DNA of 64,000 nucleotides from Juglans regia (lineage: Eukaryota; Streptophyta; Magnoliopsida; Fagales; Juglandaceae): the NCBI RefSeq assembly GCF_001411555.2, contig NC_049908.1, positions 26,574,724-26,638,723 on the forward strand. The letters are read 5' to 3'. Positions 49,465 through 60,048 of the stretch are shown piece by piece. A program made the position numbers and the translations under genes. The first letter of the stretch is position 1, and each line of letters begins with the position of its first letter. The notes under the pieces were generated by a model. It worked only from the letters and a program-made list of their open reading frames with translations, searched no databases and was not told the DNA's origin.

Positions 49465-49493
49465 CCAAGATTGAAAGGGCTTCTTCTAGAGAA
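49465..49493. repeat. Left 29-bp direct repeat flanking the retrocopy
   Basis: Sequence ccaagattgaaagggctt plus cttctagagaa, identical to 50560-50588. It lies immediately next to the retrocopy's poly(A) tail (poly-T on the plus strand, 49500-49513). Best read as the target-site duplication. Confidence 0.8.
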
Positions 49494-49749
49494 TGAGATT
49501 TTTTTTTTTTTAATCCTTTAATAACCTTGCAGGTTCAAATCCACCTTTTATACGAATAAAAACGAAGATCTCTATCACCGTACAAAGAACACCCTATTTT
49601 TGACATGGTTTTGCCAAAGCTTAAATCCTTAAACCACAAGCAACCAGGTTACATAATATAAAAGACGGTTATATTTATTACTCAACAAACATGAGATGAG
49701 AGAATTTTGATGAGAAATTATGCTGAACTGAAACAAGTTGGTGGAAGAA

Positions 49750-50424
49750 TCAATAACCCCAGTAATCATTACGGATTTCATCATCAAACTTTTTCTTCAG
49801 CTCAGGATGCTTCTCAAAGTAGGGTTGCTACCCGCATGGTGCGGGGCGAGAGCACTCCTCCCCCCTGCGCGCGCACACCATTCGGGGGTGAAAATTTCAA
49901 CCCCACCTCATATAGAGGTTGGCCTAGGAGGCCAAAACAATCCATTAACTCGATGCTTTGCCATCCCTGCCCACCCCTATCTCAAAGTATTCATTTGCAG
50001 TCATGGTGCTAATCTTTTTCTTCATCTCTTGTACTTCAATAACTTCCTTTTCCAATCGCTCAGACTCCTTCATGGATTTCTCTTTTGCTTCTTTCAATTC
50101 CACCAATAGTGCATCAAATTTAGAATTGTACTGAGGAGTTACTATGTCTACATACTTGGGGATCTCTATGCTATCGTAAGCCTCTTTGTACATATCCACC
50201 AAGTGAGACCCAATTCCTTTTCTATAGTACTCTTAATCTATGGGTTCAGGTTCCTGACTGAATTTGGTCTGGAGGGTGGAGTTGACCTCGTCAAATGCGC
50301 GGTGGAGAGTGGCGAACTGTTTGCGAGCCTCATCGGTGACCAGAAGCTTTGCCATCCCACCCCAGTCTATGGCCCTTGACGCCTTTAGTGCAACATTGGC
50401 AACTTTCTTACCCGCTCCACTCAT
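49750..50424 (-). pseudogene. Processed pseudogene of mitochondrial ATP synthase subunit d
   Basis: The minus-strand translation from the ATG at 50424 reads MSGAGKKVANVALKASRAID and continues through RAFDEVNSTLQTKFSQEPEP. A TAA then replaces the conserved Trp (PEPID-stop-EYYRKG). The frame resumes with VDMYKEAYDSIEIPKYVD up to ANEYFE, is broken by a 160-bp MITE, and ends KHPELKKKFDDEIRNDYWGY before TGA at 49750. Subunit d belongs to the peripheral stalk of the F1Fo ATP synthase. No introns, an A-tail at 49500-49513 in the right orientation, and 29-bp flanking duplications show an mRNA-derived retrocopy. It cannot encode the full protein. Confidence 0.94.
49820..49979. mobile_element. 160-bp hAT-like MITE inserted in the pseudogene
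   Basis: Ends tagggttgctacccgcatgg and complement of taggggtgggcagggatgg. Flanked by perfect 8-bp duplications tctcaaag (49812-49819 and 49980-49987). Removing one copy plus the element restores the host reading between EYFE and KHPEL, proving the insertion is younger than the retrocopy. Confidence 0.93.
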
Positions 50425-50559
50425 TTTCTTGCTCACTTTCTTGGAAAATCTCAGAGCTTAACAAACGGTTTGTGCTGCCAAATACCTATCTCTGAGAATA
50501 AGAAATACTATTGTTTTCGTTGAACTCGTGACCTCATCTGGAGAAAGGGCTTCTTAAGA

Positions 50560-50588
50560 CCAAGATTGAAAGGGCTTCTTCTAGAGAA
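50560..50588. repeat. Right 29-bp direct repeat flanking the retrocopy
   Basis: Identical to 49465-49493 and placed about 135 bp upstream (in the retrocopy's sense) of its ATG, leaving room for the copied 5' UTR. Marks the 5' insertion boundary. Confidence 0.8.
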
Positions 50589-51160
50589 ATATTGTAAACT
50601 GGATCTGTTCGGATAGAGAGAGAGCTGAGAAATATTGTAAATTGAATTTGTTTGGATAGAGAGAGAGAGAGAGAGAGAGAGTAAGAGAGGGAGAGATACG
50701 AGACAGGTTTCTGGAGAATTGAGAAAGGAATGCTCTCAGTGCACATCTATAATAAATTAAGTGAGTCTCTTACGTGTCCTTTTTTTATTGGCTGGTGTAA
50801 TTCTAAAATTTACACTGGTTCCGGCTTGAAGCTTTTCTCTTAGATCATATCATAACAATGATAACACCAATAATATTGCACATCATAGCTACGTTGAGAC
50901 CAAAAAGAAAAAAAGAGCACCTATAAGATAAGCACATTAATCACTATTTATGTTTTTGTCTGCAAACAAGGATGCTCGCGCGCACATCAGTTTTGAAAAG
51001 AAGAATATATTTGAAAATGGTGTGCTAAAAATTCTTTATTTTGTAGACGATAGGATGCCCTAGCTCATGATGTACAAAACCGATCGGTTTTGAGGGTGAG
51101 ATGGGCTTGAGTTCAAGACGTACACCCATGGAATTTTATTGTGGTAACATGAGTTCTATT
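50589..51160. other. Spacer with a GA microsatellite, no gene
   Basis: A short local duplication ('gaaatattgtaaa..ggatag' twice, about 50586-50661) leads into (GA)n at 50660-50683. No gene. Confidence 0.45.
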
Positions 51161-51164
51161 TGAT

Positions 51165-51260
51165 TGATCAAGAATCCGGTATATCATAGAAGAACAAAGC
51201 ATATTGCGGTTCAATTTCACTTTGTGCGTGAAGTTGTTGAAGATGGCAACTTCCATGCAT
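51165..51260 (+). mobile_element. Copia RNase H terminal fragment
   Basis: The plus-strand translation NPVYHRRTKHIAVQFHFVRE followed by VVEDG is the end of the copia RNase H domain (N.V.H.RTKHI...HFVRE.V..G). No further copia sequence is legible after it. It may or may not belong to the element at 46-49 kb. Confidence 0.7.
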
Positions 51261-51666
51261 GTGTTGAAAGCTGGAACCAATTAAGGAAACAATTCTGCTA
51301 GATACAGGCGATTTGGGCACCAATTGCATACCAAATGCTGAGGTGAATCGAGTCATGTCAGATGCCATTTGAAAAACAAAAAAAGCAAAAAAGAAAAGAA
51401 GAGAAAGAACAAGAAGAAGAAAGATAAAGAAGAATTGATGAGTATTCCAAGAATATCTCCCGTCTGAAAATTTGAAAATGAAATCACAGAGTAAAATGAA
51501 GCTCCAAACCAACAAAGAAGTGTATAGGCCCGACGATCCCATTATCATCTTCGTCCAGATCTCCAACCCCCATGCCACCGACGATCTCTCCATCTCCTTC
51601 TTGCTCGAGCACCTTAGTTTCGAGATCAAATAATTGAAAATTTATTGCCATTCTTCCTTCATTCCA

Positions 51667-51842
51667 CGACCATTCTTCATCTTCCTTGGTCTCCTCCTAA
51701 AATTTCTAGCCAAAACTTTAGTACAAGGATCATTTCAAAAAGAATTTACACGGTCATTCTTAATCTTCCTTGATCTCTTCCTCAAGTTTCTATCAAAATT
51801 TCTAGCCAAAACTTTAGTGAGGGATCATTTCAAAGAGAATTT
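51667..51842. repeat. Two-copy tandem duplication, about 85-92 bp
   Basis: Copies 51667-51748 and 51751-51842 share 'cattcttcatcttccttgg', 'aatttctagccaaaacttta' and 'ggatcatttcaaa' in order, with a 10-bp insertion in the second. The open frame across both (51634-51855) is a consequence of the duplication, not evidence of a gene. Confidence 0.75.
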
Positions 51843-53384
51843 ATATACAAAATAACAACTTTCGTCTCTTGCCTCATCCATGCATACCGTTTCATTAACT
51901 CCATTTTAAGTCATCTTCGGTGCTCATGGGTGCACAAAATTACCTGAAATAAGACTTTTTTTTAAGGAAAACTTCTTCAACATATATATTTTTTATTTTT
52001 TATTTTTTTTAATAGTTAAGGAAGTATTGAATAATATTAGTGAAGTTGTGATTTTTTTTTCTTAATGATTAATGATGCTTAAAAGTATATATGAAAGAAA
52101 AAAAAAATGTAATTTGCACTAGTGATTATAACTTTGACGGGACGTAGTATATAGCAGCATCCTTTAGATGTCATGTACTGCTCAATGTTTTATTTTTCCT
52201 AATCAAAATTTTTGAGAAAAAAATTCTAAAATTGAAAATGTTTTCACAGTTGTATATTTTATTATACGACCATATATGTATATATCCTCCAACGTACAAA
52301 CATTAAAACGTTGCATGCTTATGGCCATAACTGTAGTTTAACCATTCCAATCCAATTAACGGGAATTAATTAATATTTGGGATTTGGGATCGGGCAAATT
52401 AATAAGCACCATTTCGAACACGTGTTAAAAATACCAACTCGATCCTGATTTAGCTCTCAGGATATATATTGATTCCTTCCCTTATTTGCTGCAAAAACAA
52501 AGTCATGCATGCATGCAGCTACGCTAGCCAATAACACGGACGCGTGGTGGTTAATTTCAGCGTAGATTGCCATCAAAACTGGGGTGCCGTGCATGGCCTC
52601 GAGTCGCACACGAATAACATAAAAGAAAATTGAAATAGATCAGTGCATGAACAGAAAACTCATTTTGGCATGTTTCATCTGCAAAACGGTCACTTAAAAA
52701 TTAAGCTCGGTTTGGATTCATAACTCATCTTATTATTATTCACAATTATTTATCAATTTTAATTCATAAATTTTATTATTATTCATAATTTATTTTATTA
52801 TTATTTATAATTCATCTCAAATCATCTTCAAATTCTAACGAGACCTAAGTAAACAAGCTCACGGTCACCCAAGCCAGACAAAATAGTACTACGTACTCGG
52901 CTCCGCTTGTTCTCTCGTGTTTGCATAATGTATATTTTTGCTTCGATATCCTAAATTTTCTTATTGGATTCCCAGGTTGGCCTGCCTGGCCTCAGACAAC
53001 GTCCTCAGTGCTCCAATATTCGTGGGGATTAGATCAAAGCCATCAACTATTTTCAATCGATGTAATGCAAACAAAAATAACAAAGATATAGAGATCCTAT
53101 TGGGGATCATGTTTTCAATTTCCATGACTCGTTCAGTGGAACCCGGAAACAGTTTTACATGTTTATTAAATTACGTTTGACCTACACATGTTGTAATTGA
53201 ACATAAACTATAATATAATTTTCCAATAACTATTGCAAATTGCTTAAAAACTTTCTGAATTCCCACGAATCGTGCGCTTGATCACGAGGAAGACTATATT
53301 CTCCTGTATAACGACATTGACTGATATAAATTAAATGTGGTCTGCAGTGCACCCAAAATATGTATAGTTACCGCGGGTTTGAAC
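51843..53384. other. Intergenic, with a family C MITE at 52700-52850
   Basis: 'ggattcataactcatcttat' and 'aattcatctcaaatcatctt' bound the family C copy. A decayed 'cttaatgattaatgatgctt' MITE lies at 51960-52130. No gene recognised. Confidence 0.4.
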
Positions 53385-53590
53385 AGTGAGATGAAATAAT
53401 TTTATATGAAAATAAAAAATTAAATAAAAAATTGTTAGAATATTAATTTTTAATATTATTATTATTTTGAGATTTGAAAAAGTTGAATTCTTTATTATAT
53501 TTTTTACGAGAATTTAAAAAAATTATAATGAAGAAATAAAATGATTTAAGATGAGATGAAATCATTTCTTTATCCAAATGGGTCTAAATG
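53385..53590. repeat. Family C MITE
   Basis: 'cagtgagatgaaataatttt' at the left and 'gatgagatgaaatcatttct' at the right enclose the AT core. Opposite orientation to the copy at 53925. Confidence 0.65.
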
Positions 53591-53624
53591 AAACTTCAAT
53601 ACTCGAATGTATTATTAGGGAAAT

Positions 53625-53800
53625 ACTCTTTCTATAAAGGAATTATACAAAAACAATTCCACAAACTGATGTGATATAATATGGTTCGTCAGATTATAAA
53701 GTTACTTTTATTGTAAAGTAGATCTAACGGATCAGATAAAACTACATCAATTTATAGAATTACTTTTATATAATTTGTTTGTGAATATAGTAGTACCCGT
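53625..53800. repeat. Family A MITE, best-preserved palindrome
   Basis: Left arm 'attatacaaaaacaattcca' + 'caaactgatgtgatataata'. Right arm 'aaactacatcaatttataga' + 'attacttttatataatttgt'. Centre 'ttgtaaagtagatctaacgg'. Arms pair well, so a transcript would fold into a long hairpin. Confidence 0.7.
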
Positions 53801-53924
53801 ATTATTATTATTATTTTGTGCAGTACATGAATTTCGATTAGTGATCTCGTTTTCCTGCATTGTTTTATCATTTCTCTCTTTAATTTGTAGTTCATTTACG
53901 TTTGCTTTTCCAAAACTTTTCAAC

Positions 53925-54125
53925 TTATCTCATCTTATCTAATCATTACAACTTTTTCAAATTTTCACACAAAATAAAATAAATAATTCAATTTTTTCAA
54001 ATCCAAAAAAAAAATAATATTAAAAAAAATATATTCTAACAATATTTTATTCAATTTTTAAATTTTATCTCAACTCATTTCATCTGATAATCTCATCTCA
54101 TCTCATCTGTAAAAACAAACGAGAT
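53925..54125. repeat. Family C MITE, reverse orientation
   Basis: Starts 'cttatctcatcttatctaat' and ends 'aatctcatctcatctcatct'. With 53385-53590 it forms an inverted pair around the family A copy. Confidence 0.65.
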
Positions 54126-54251
54126 TGTACTATATATAGACCCTAAATTTCGATCTTAATTATTGGAACACAACCTATTCAAAAAATAAATAGATCGAAA
54201 AAAACATAATTTTAGGTTACAACAAGTTTTTTCTGTTTACAGGCCTTTCTC

Positions 54252-54380
54252 TAGCTGTACGTCATTGCTGTGAATTGGGTTGACCCCGAAGATCATGCAG
54301 TGGATTACACCAAAATTGAAAATAATCCAGAGATCATGGAGGATCAATGGTGGTTGGACTTGCAGCCTATAATTAATGTC
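54252..54380 (+). other. Orphan exon-like open stretch, 42 codons, unrecognised
   Basis: After a good acceptor-like run (aggcctttctctag) the plus strand reads LYVIAVNWVDPEDHAVDYTK, then IENNPEIMEDQWWLDLQPII and NV before TGA. The amino-acid mix is protein-like rather than the AT-driven composition of the neighbourhood. I do not recognise a family. It could be the last exon of a decayed gene or of an unrecognised transposon. Confidence 0.25.
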
Positions 54381-56050
54381 TGAATCAGTATTTTCTTGAA
54401 TATATAAGAAGAGGTTGCAGCTTAAGACCGACCGGAGATGATCATATATATATTAAATCCAGCATGATCAATGACAGAAAGCTCCAATCGCTGACACAAA
54501 ACAAAACAAAGAAAGGTCCAACCCACCCATCATTAATTCATCTTCCGGCCTAAAAAAAATTAAACGATTCATGATATTCCTATCCTACTTTAATTGTTGG
54601 AAGAAAAAACATTATTAAAGACAAAATTAGGTTGATACTAATTCATTTAGAAACAAGAAAACATCCTGATCACGATCATCCTTTTGTGTTTGATTGAAAT
54701 TTATAAACTAATTAAGAAGCAAAACTTTCTAATTTCTCTCATCCTTAATTTTTTGTTTCTATCAACAATTGCAAGAATCGAATGCTAATTAATTACTTAA
54801 CAATTTGGGATGATTGTCACTTTTTAATATATAATAAGCTGGAGTCATACATCTTAAATTAACAACAAATCTAACTTACGAGATCTTGTCTATGAGGGAG
54901 ATCAGCAACTGATTTTGATGCCACAACAACTTGGGACTTGGGAGCCTCAAGTTAAAGTTGGTTGAGGAACATGTCGTTTGTCATTGTATGCGTGCGACAG
55001 ATAATAAACATATAAAACAAATATCATATGATCTAATTCCTGATCATCTAACCCATCCATGCATTATCCTGATGATCAGAGGGCATCATCTATGATCACT
55101 ACTAATCAATAGCAATCACCAAAGAGATTCCGAAAGCAGCTTGAAATATCACATAGAAATTACAAAGATATGTGCTGGCCTCTCTTTCCAGATTTAAAAA
55201 ACACCGTACAGCTATTACACAAATTTTCTTATTCGCGTAGCAAACTAAATATGGCAAGCAGTCTTGCTATCGCACGTTTGGGAGAGGAGAGCAGTGATTA
55301 TTAGATCTGAAATATCCATATGATCATGTAGAAAATAGCTGACAATCATTGCTTTCTGGTGATGGGTTGCAGCTTGAATTTGTCTTTTTAAGCCATAATG
55401 ATCTTGGAATTGATGGTTTGACCAGAAACAAAAAAGCAATAATGAACGCAACGAGTGAAAGGGAGATAATATGTATATATATAAACACAAATAAACCATA
55501 TATATGCATATATATAAACACAAATAAACCATATATATGGATGCGTGCGAGAATGGCTGTAAGATTTGCCACAGGCGCTGCTAAAAACTTTGAAGAAAAA
55601 AGAATGATCGTTTACATGCTTATTATCATTGCCTCCAGCTTTATTAATCTTGGCTTTGATCCAACTCTAGTACAGCAGAATCAAAGTAGTTTTGGAATGC
55701 AAAGGAAGCGGAATTCTCACCCGGCCGCATTAATCTTCCACATGCACGCCTTCTTCTTAATTCAATATTCCCAAGACTATAGATTTACGTGGAATTAAAG
55801 AGCCGACAGATCATGCTTAACCTCAAAAGTACTTTACAATGAGTTTAAATTATGGGCTAAATTAATACATATTTGATTTAACAATTAATTAATTTCTATG
55901 TTCGGCTTCTGGCTGGCAGACTAAGCCAATTGGAGGAACAAAATATTCGTCTTTAATTTCTATCGATCCTAGCTAGCTAATTTCCGCAGATCCGCTATCC
56001 ATTCGTTGATCAAGTTGCCATTTTATTAGTGTCCATGATTCCTCCTCACG
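54381..56050. other. Intergenic upstream of the bHLH gene, no gene
   Basis: A perfect 31-bp direct repeat ('atatataaacacaaataaac' + 'catatatatg') stands at about 55475-55540. The 149-codon plus frame (55349-55798) running through it has no recognisable domain. Confidence 0.4.
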
Positions 56051-56051
56051 T

Positions 56052-56052
<1 letters not shown>

Positions 56053-56091
<39 letters not shown>

Positions 56092-56182
56092 CTAGGAATT
56101 ATAAGGTGGATGTTGACAAAAGCTTGCTAGCTGCACACGTGTGGGAGAGGAATCGCTGGATTAGGTACGCTAATATAAAAAG
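56053..56182 (+). promoter_or_regulatory. Core promoter region of the bHLH gene
   Basis: In order: a (GA)n tract at 56053-56090, a W-box-like ttgac at 56113, a perfect G-box palindrome cacacgtgtg at 56134-56143 (CACGTG 56136-56141), and a TATA box 'taatataaaaagg' at 56171-56183. The G-box sits about 30 bp before the TATA and is the kind of site bHLH proteins bind, so autoregulation is possible but not shown. Confidence 0.5.
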
Positions 56183-56733
56183 GTGAAGGAGCTTAAGGAC
56201 CTTATCATTGGCCACTTGGAAAAGGATAGCTTGCTCCTACTGAACTTTGCTGTTGCTTTCCCCTTCAAAATAGATAAGCTTCAATCTCACCTCTCCTTTT
56301 CAGAGCCCAATATTACGTTTGGAGCACACTACCTGCTTGTCCAATCCTATCGAAACTTCGAGGTTCAAATAAACTAGATAGATTTGTTATCTTTATTTCA
56401 AAAGACTTTTCGATTTCTATGTAATCCTAGGTCTGATGTATATTGTGATCTTCCAAATTTCAACCTCAGTTTCTTATCTGCAACTCATATAGTTCCCAGA
56501 AACCTCACATCTTTACCTTTTCCTCACTGTTTGTCAGCTAAAAGCCTAAAAGCATATCTATTATTAACCTGGGTTTTCTTTTCGTTTTCGTACCTTATCC
56601 AGAGTTGTATGATTGTATCTGGCTTCTTTCCTTTAAGGATTTTAGTGTCTTCGTATCCAAGATACTTGTGCATAGCCTAGACCTGCAAGGATCGACTTTT
56701 CCGAATCATACAGAAAAAAGAGGACTCGCATTA

Positions 56734-58178
56734 ATGGAGATATCATCGACCAAATGGCTTTCTGAACTGGTAAGATATTTATCTTTTGATTTGAACAGAT
56801 AATAATAGTGCCACTTAATTTTTCTGTGAACATTTCCTGATGTTTTTTTGGGTGTTCTAATTTTGCAGGAAATGGATGATTTCGAGTACATCCAGCAATG
56901 CGACATGAACACTCTTGATGATGGGTTTGCCACCGCAATGCGAGAGAACTTTCAACAATCTCTCTCTTCTGAAAGTCACTCTTCTTACCCTGCTTTCAAT
57001 ACCAAAACCACAATCACCACCAACACCTTTAGTAATTCTTCTATATCTCAGAACAGTTTTGAGAGGCCAGCCAAACAGACGAAGACGAACAATTGGAACT
57101 CTGGCATCGCAGAGCATGGTTCAATACCAAAACCTTCTTCCTCCTCCCATATTCTTTCATTTTGGAACTCAAATTCGTTGCCAGCAGACTCTAAGCAGTT
57201 CTTTAGAACTCTCGACTCTTCTTTGAAGCCGAAGGATGAGGTTGTTTGTCAAGTAAACAAACACGTACATTTGATTTCCAAGGGTTCCGCAGAGAACCAA
57301 GACCATGGGACTCAGAAAACCAACTCAATGACTAGAACACCCTCAAATGCTCAAGATCACATAATGGCAGAGAGAAAGCGTAGAGAAAAGCTCAGCCAAC
57401 GGTTCATAGCTCTTTCAGCCATTGTTCCTGGCCTTAAGAAGGTATCCTATTTAGTCTCAGATCCAAATATTTGGCCAGTCTTTAATTCATCGAAGGATAT
57501 TATTTTCCCTTTTTCAAGGTTAAAAAACTGCATTAGTTACTGTAATCTCTATTCCTATAGATGGACAAAGCTTCTGTTCTTGGGGATGCTATCACGTACG
57601 TGAAAGAGCTTCAAGCACGTGTAAACTTGCTGGAGGAACAGACGAAGAAGAGAACTGTGGAATCTTTTGTTTACGTGAAGAAGGCTCAGCTCTCTGCTGA
57701 TGATGACACCTCTTCATGTGACGAGAACTTCCATGGCCGCTCAGACGAAGCAGCACTCCCCGAAATAGAAGCAAGAATTTCAGAGAAGGATGTACTTATC
57801 CGAATCCACTGCGAGAAAAACAAAGGAGCTGTAGTGAGAACACTATGCGAAATAGAGAAGCTTCATCTATCTGTTGTCAATAGCAGTGTCTTGCCATTTG
57901 GGAACTCCATACTTGACATGACCGTGATTGCTCGGGTACTAATTTCATTTTTTCATTGCAAGGAATTAAAGATATATGAGGCTTTTTTATACTGTTTACA
58001 ATTTTTTATTTTTTTAAGCACTCAAAGGTATCAAGAAGTGAATCCAATATAAAAACTAGTTTTCTCAAAGTTGAATATCCCAGCACATTTTGATCTGTTC
58101 AAGATTATTTTGCAGATGGACAATGAGTTCGACTTGACAGCAAAGGATATAGTGAAATGCCTACGTTTGGCTGTATAA
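56734..58178 (+). CDS. bHLH transcription factor, bHLH18/19/20/25-like
   Basis: Four exons, 56734-56769, 56869-57441, 57561-57935 and 58116-58178, with GT..AG introns between whole codons, give 348 aa. The start MEISSTKWLSEL|EMDDFEYIQQ matches the N-terminus of this subgroup. The basic region DHIMAERKRREKLSQRF begins near residue 175 and keeps the His-Glu-Arg residues that read CANNTG/G-box DNA. Helix 1 ends at PGLKK and helix 2 starts at MDKASVLGDAITYVKELQAR, the intron falling in the loop as usual. A C-terminal ACT-like region (VLIRIHCEKNKGAVVRTLCE) ends DNEFDLTAKDIVKCLRLAV. The protein is nuclear and dimeric. Relatives act in jasmonate-linked iron-deficiency responses and in pathogen or nematode responses. 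The leader is about 550 bp and carries a minimal start-stop uORF. Confidence 0.94.
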
Positions 58179-58559
58179 TTAAATTACATGTAAATTCAAC
58201 ATGGTAGAACAAGATCATCATGAGTTCATGCATTGAAGACCGCATTCTAATTTGAAGCTAAACATCAAGCTCTGGAAAAGAGAAGTCAGGGCATGCCGAC
58301 GTACAGCTCCTTTCTTTTTCATTTTGTTTTTTTCCTTTTTGTCCATTTGCAATTACCAAAGCTAGCTTGTAGTCTCGTTGGGGTTCAGGTTCTATATTTT
58401 TGGTGGAGGGTTTTTTCTCGTTCTGATCGATTTTTCCGTGGTTGACTTGTTGACCACGTTCAATTACCCTCACGCTCTAAACAGAAACCTCACGGCTATA
58501 GTTTATTTCTTTTTCTAAAGTATTAATACTTTTATGTTTTTGAGAGATTTGATGTTTCA

Positions 58560-58745
58560 TTAGGCTTATAATCCTAATGAATTTCTTAGCTTTTTGTACG
58601 CAAGTTCCGCTTTTCCAAAGGCAAAATTGTGGTAGGTATATATTTGGTAGAGCAACAATAATTGGCCTGAATTGAGATACACTTAGACTAGGCTTTGTTA
58701 AAACATCACCAAACTGATCATTATTTGTAGGAACATGCAAAGTAA
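58560..58745 (-). mobile_element. Copia RNase H C-terminal fragment
   Basis: On the minus strand HVPTNNDQFGDVLTKP then LSVSQFRPI is the terminal copia motif (VPT..Q.AD.LTKPL....F). It points away from the bHLH gene, and the rest of the element is absent or unreadable. Confidence 0.65.
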
Positions 58746-60006
58746 ATTATCCCAAATACACCTAAAGGGGGTGAATGGGTGGTTTTCAAATTTATTTGAC
58801 TATTTAAATTAATAATCAATCAGCCAATCAACCAATCAAATCATAAAAAATAATCAACACAGTTATTGGTAACAAAATAGAGACTCATTTGAAGAACGTA
58901 CTCAAAATTTAAAATCATTCTGGATGTAAGTCACCACAAAAAATTCACAATAAAAACTAATTTAATTATAACACTAAATTTATCTTGTAACACTACGAGT
59001 ATTCCACTCGATCTTTGATGTACCCGGTAGCGCCTCTGGATCATTGGCTTATCTATAGTTTCACCACGAGACCCAATTTGATCTCTGCACCCATGCAGCT
59101 CCATCCTTTAAGCCAAAGAATACGTCCACATCAATGGACTCAACATCGCTCGAACACGAACACAATATGATGATAGTGTGTTTATTAAGAGAGAATCGAT
59201 TTTTAACGTGCAATGAATCTCTTTAGGATTTTCTATCAAGAATACAATAAATATGGCAATTAACTTGGCCTCTCTCCATACCCCAAAAGTCATGCATATT
59301 TCTATTATGTAAGCTTATGCTTTAAGAAGACCACTTAAGGAATCCAAACCCAAATAAAAAACCGATCTTTCGAATTTTCGCTTGAGCAAACTTCCTGTCT
59401 AGTTTTTTACTTTGTAAACATTGGAATTTGAAGATTCTTGTGAAACATGAATTTATAGATATTTGAGTTATCTTTCTAAAGACACTAATATGGGAATATC
59501 ATTTCTCAGAATATCACCTCAATTTGATATGGGAATCAAAATTATGAATAATTTAATTTGATCAAATTGATCTCATTAGATCTTGCGATTTTACAATCTT
59601 TGCACTTTTTGGTCCATTTGCAACTTAGACTAGTCTCTACTCAACATATTTACAACTCATTTAGACTAAGATTTGTTGTAAGAGCATATCAACATATTAT
59701 TTTTACACTAACTCAAAGTGTAGATGATTTACTCGGCTTATACTTCTCACAGACTATACGATAAACAATTTTAATATATTACAAGGCGAAGAAACAGATG
59801 TCTTAATATCTTTTTCGTTTTAGAGAAATGCGTTAATATCTGAAGCAGACTGTTCCAAAATTAAGAAATTAAGTTGTAATCTAGAAGATCGAAGAAATGT
59901 GACAATATACCAAAAGTACGCATTTACTATCTATTTTTTGTGATTCACTGTAGAACTCTGCAATAAATGTATAAACCGGCCTGTTTACTCGGCCAATCCG
60001 GTCATC

Positions 60007-60008
<2 letters not shown>
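58746..60008. other. Probably retroelement-derived spacer, no gene
   Basis: Begins 'aatacacctaaagggggtga' + 'atgggtgg', a start often seen in plant retroelement termini next to copia tails. The rest is unremarkable AT-rich DNA. Confidence 0.35.

Positions 60009-60042
<34 letters not shown>
60009..60042. repeat. (TA)n microsatellite
   Basis: About 16 TA units at the left border of the 480-bp tandem array. Confidence 0.9.
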
Positions 60043-60045
<3 letters not shown>

Positions 60046-60048
60046 CTA

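Noticed and set aside
49530..49545. B-box-like ggttcaaatcc suggesting a tRNA gene
   Set aside because: No matching T-stem, anticodon arm or A box around it; it lies in the retrocopy's 3' UTR.
51168..51629. Minus-strand 153-codon frame with a hydrophobic middle
   Set aside because: It runs antisense across the copia RNase H remnant and polypurine tracts; hydrophobicity reflects poly-A/T rich DNA.
55349..55798. 149-codon plus-strand frame
   Set aside because: Contains a duplicated TA-rich segment encoding INTNKPYI twice; no recognisable domain or gene structure.
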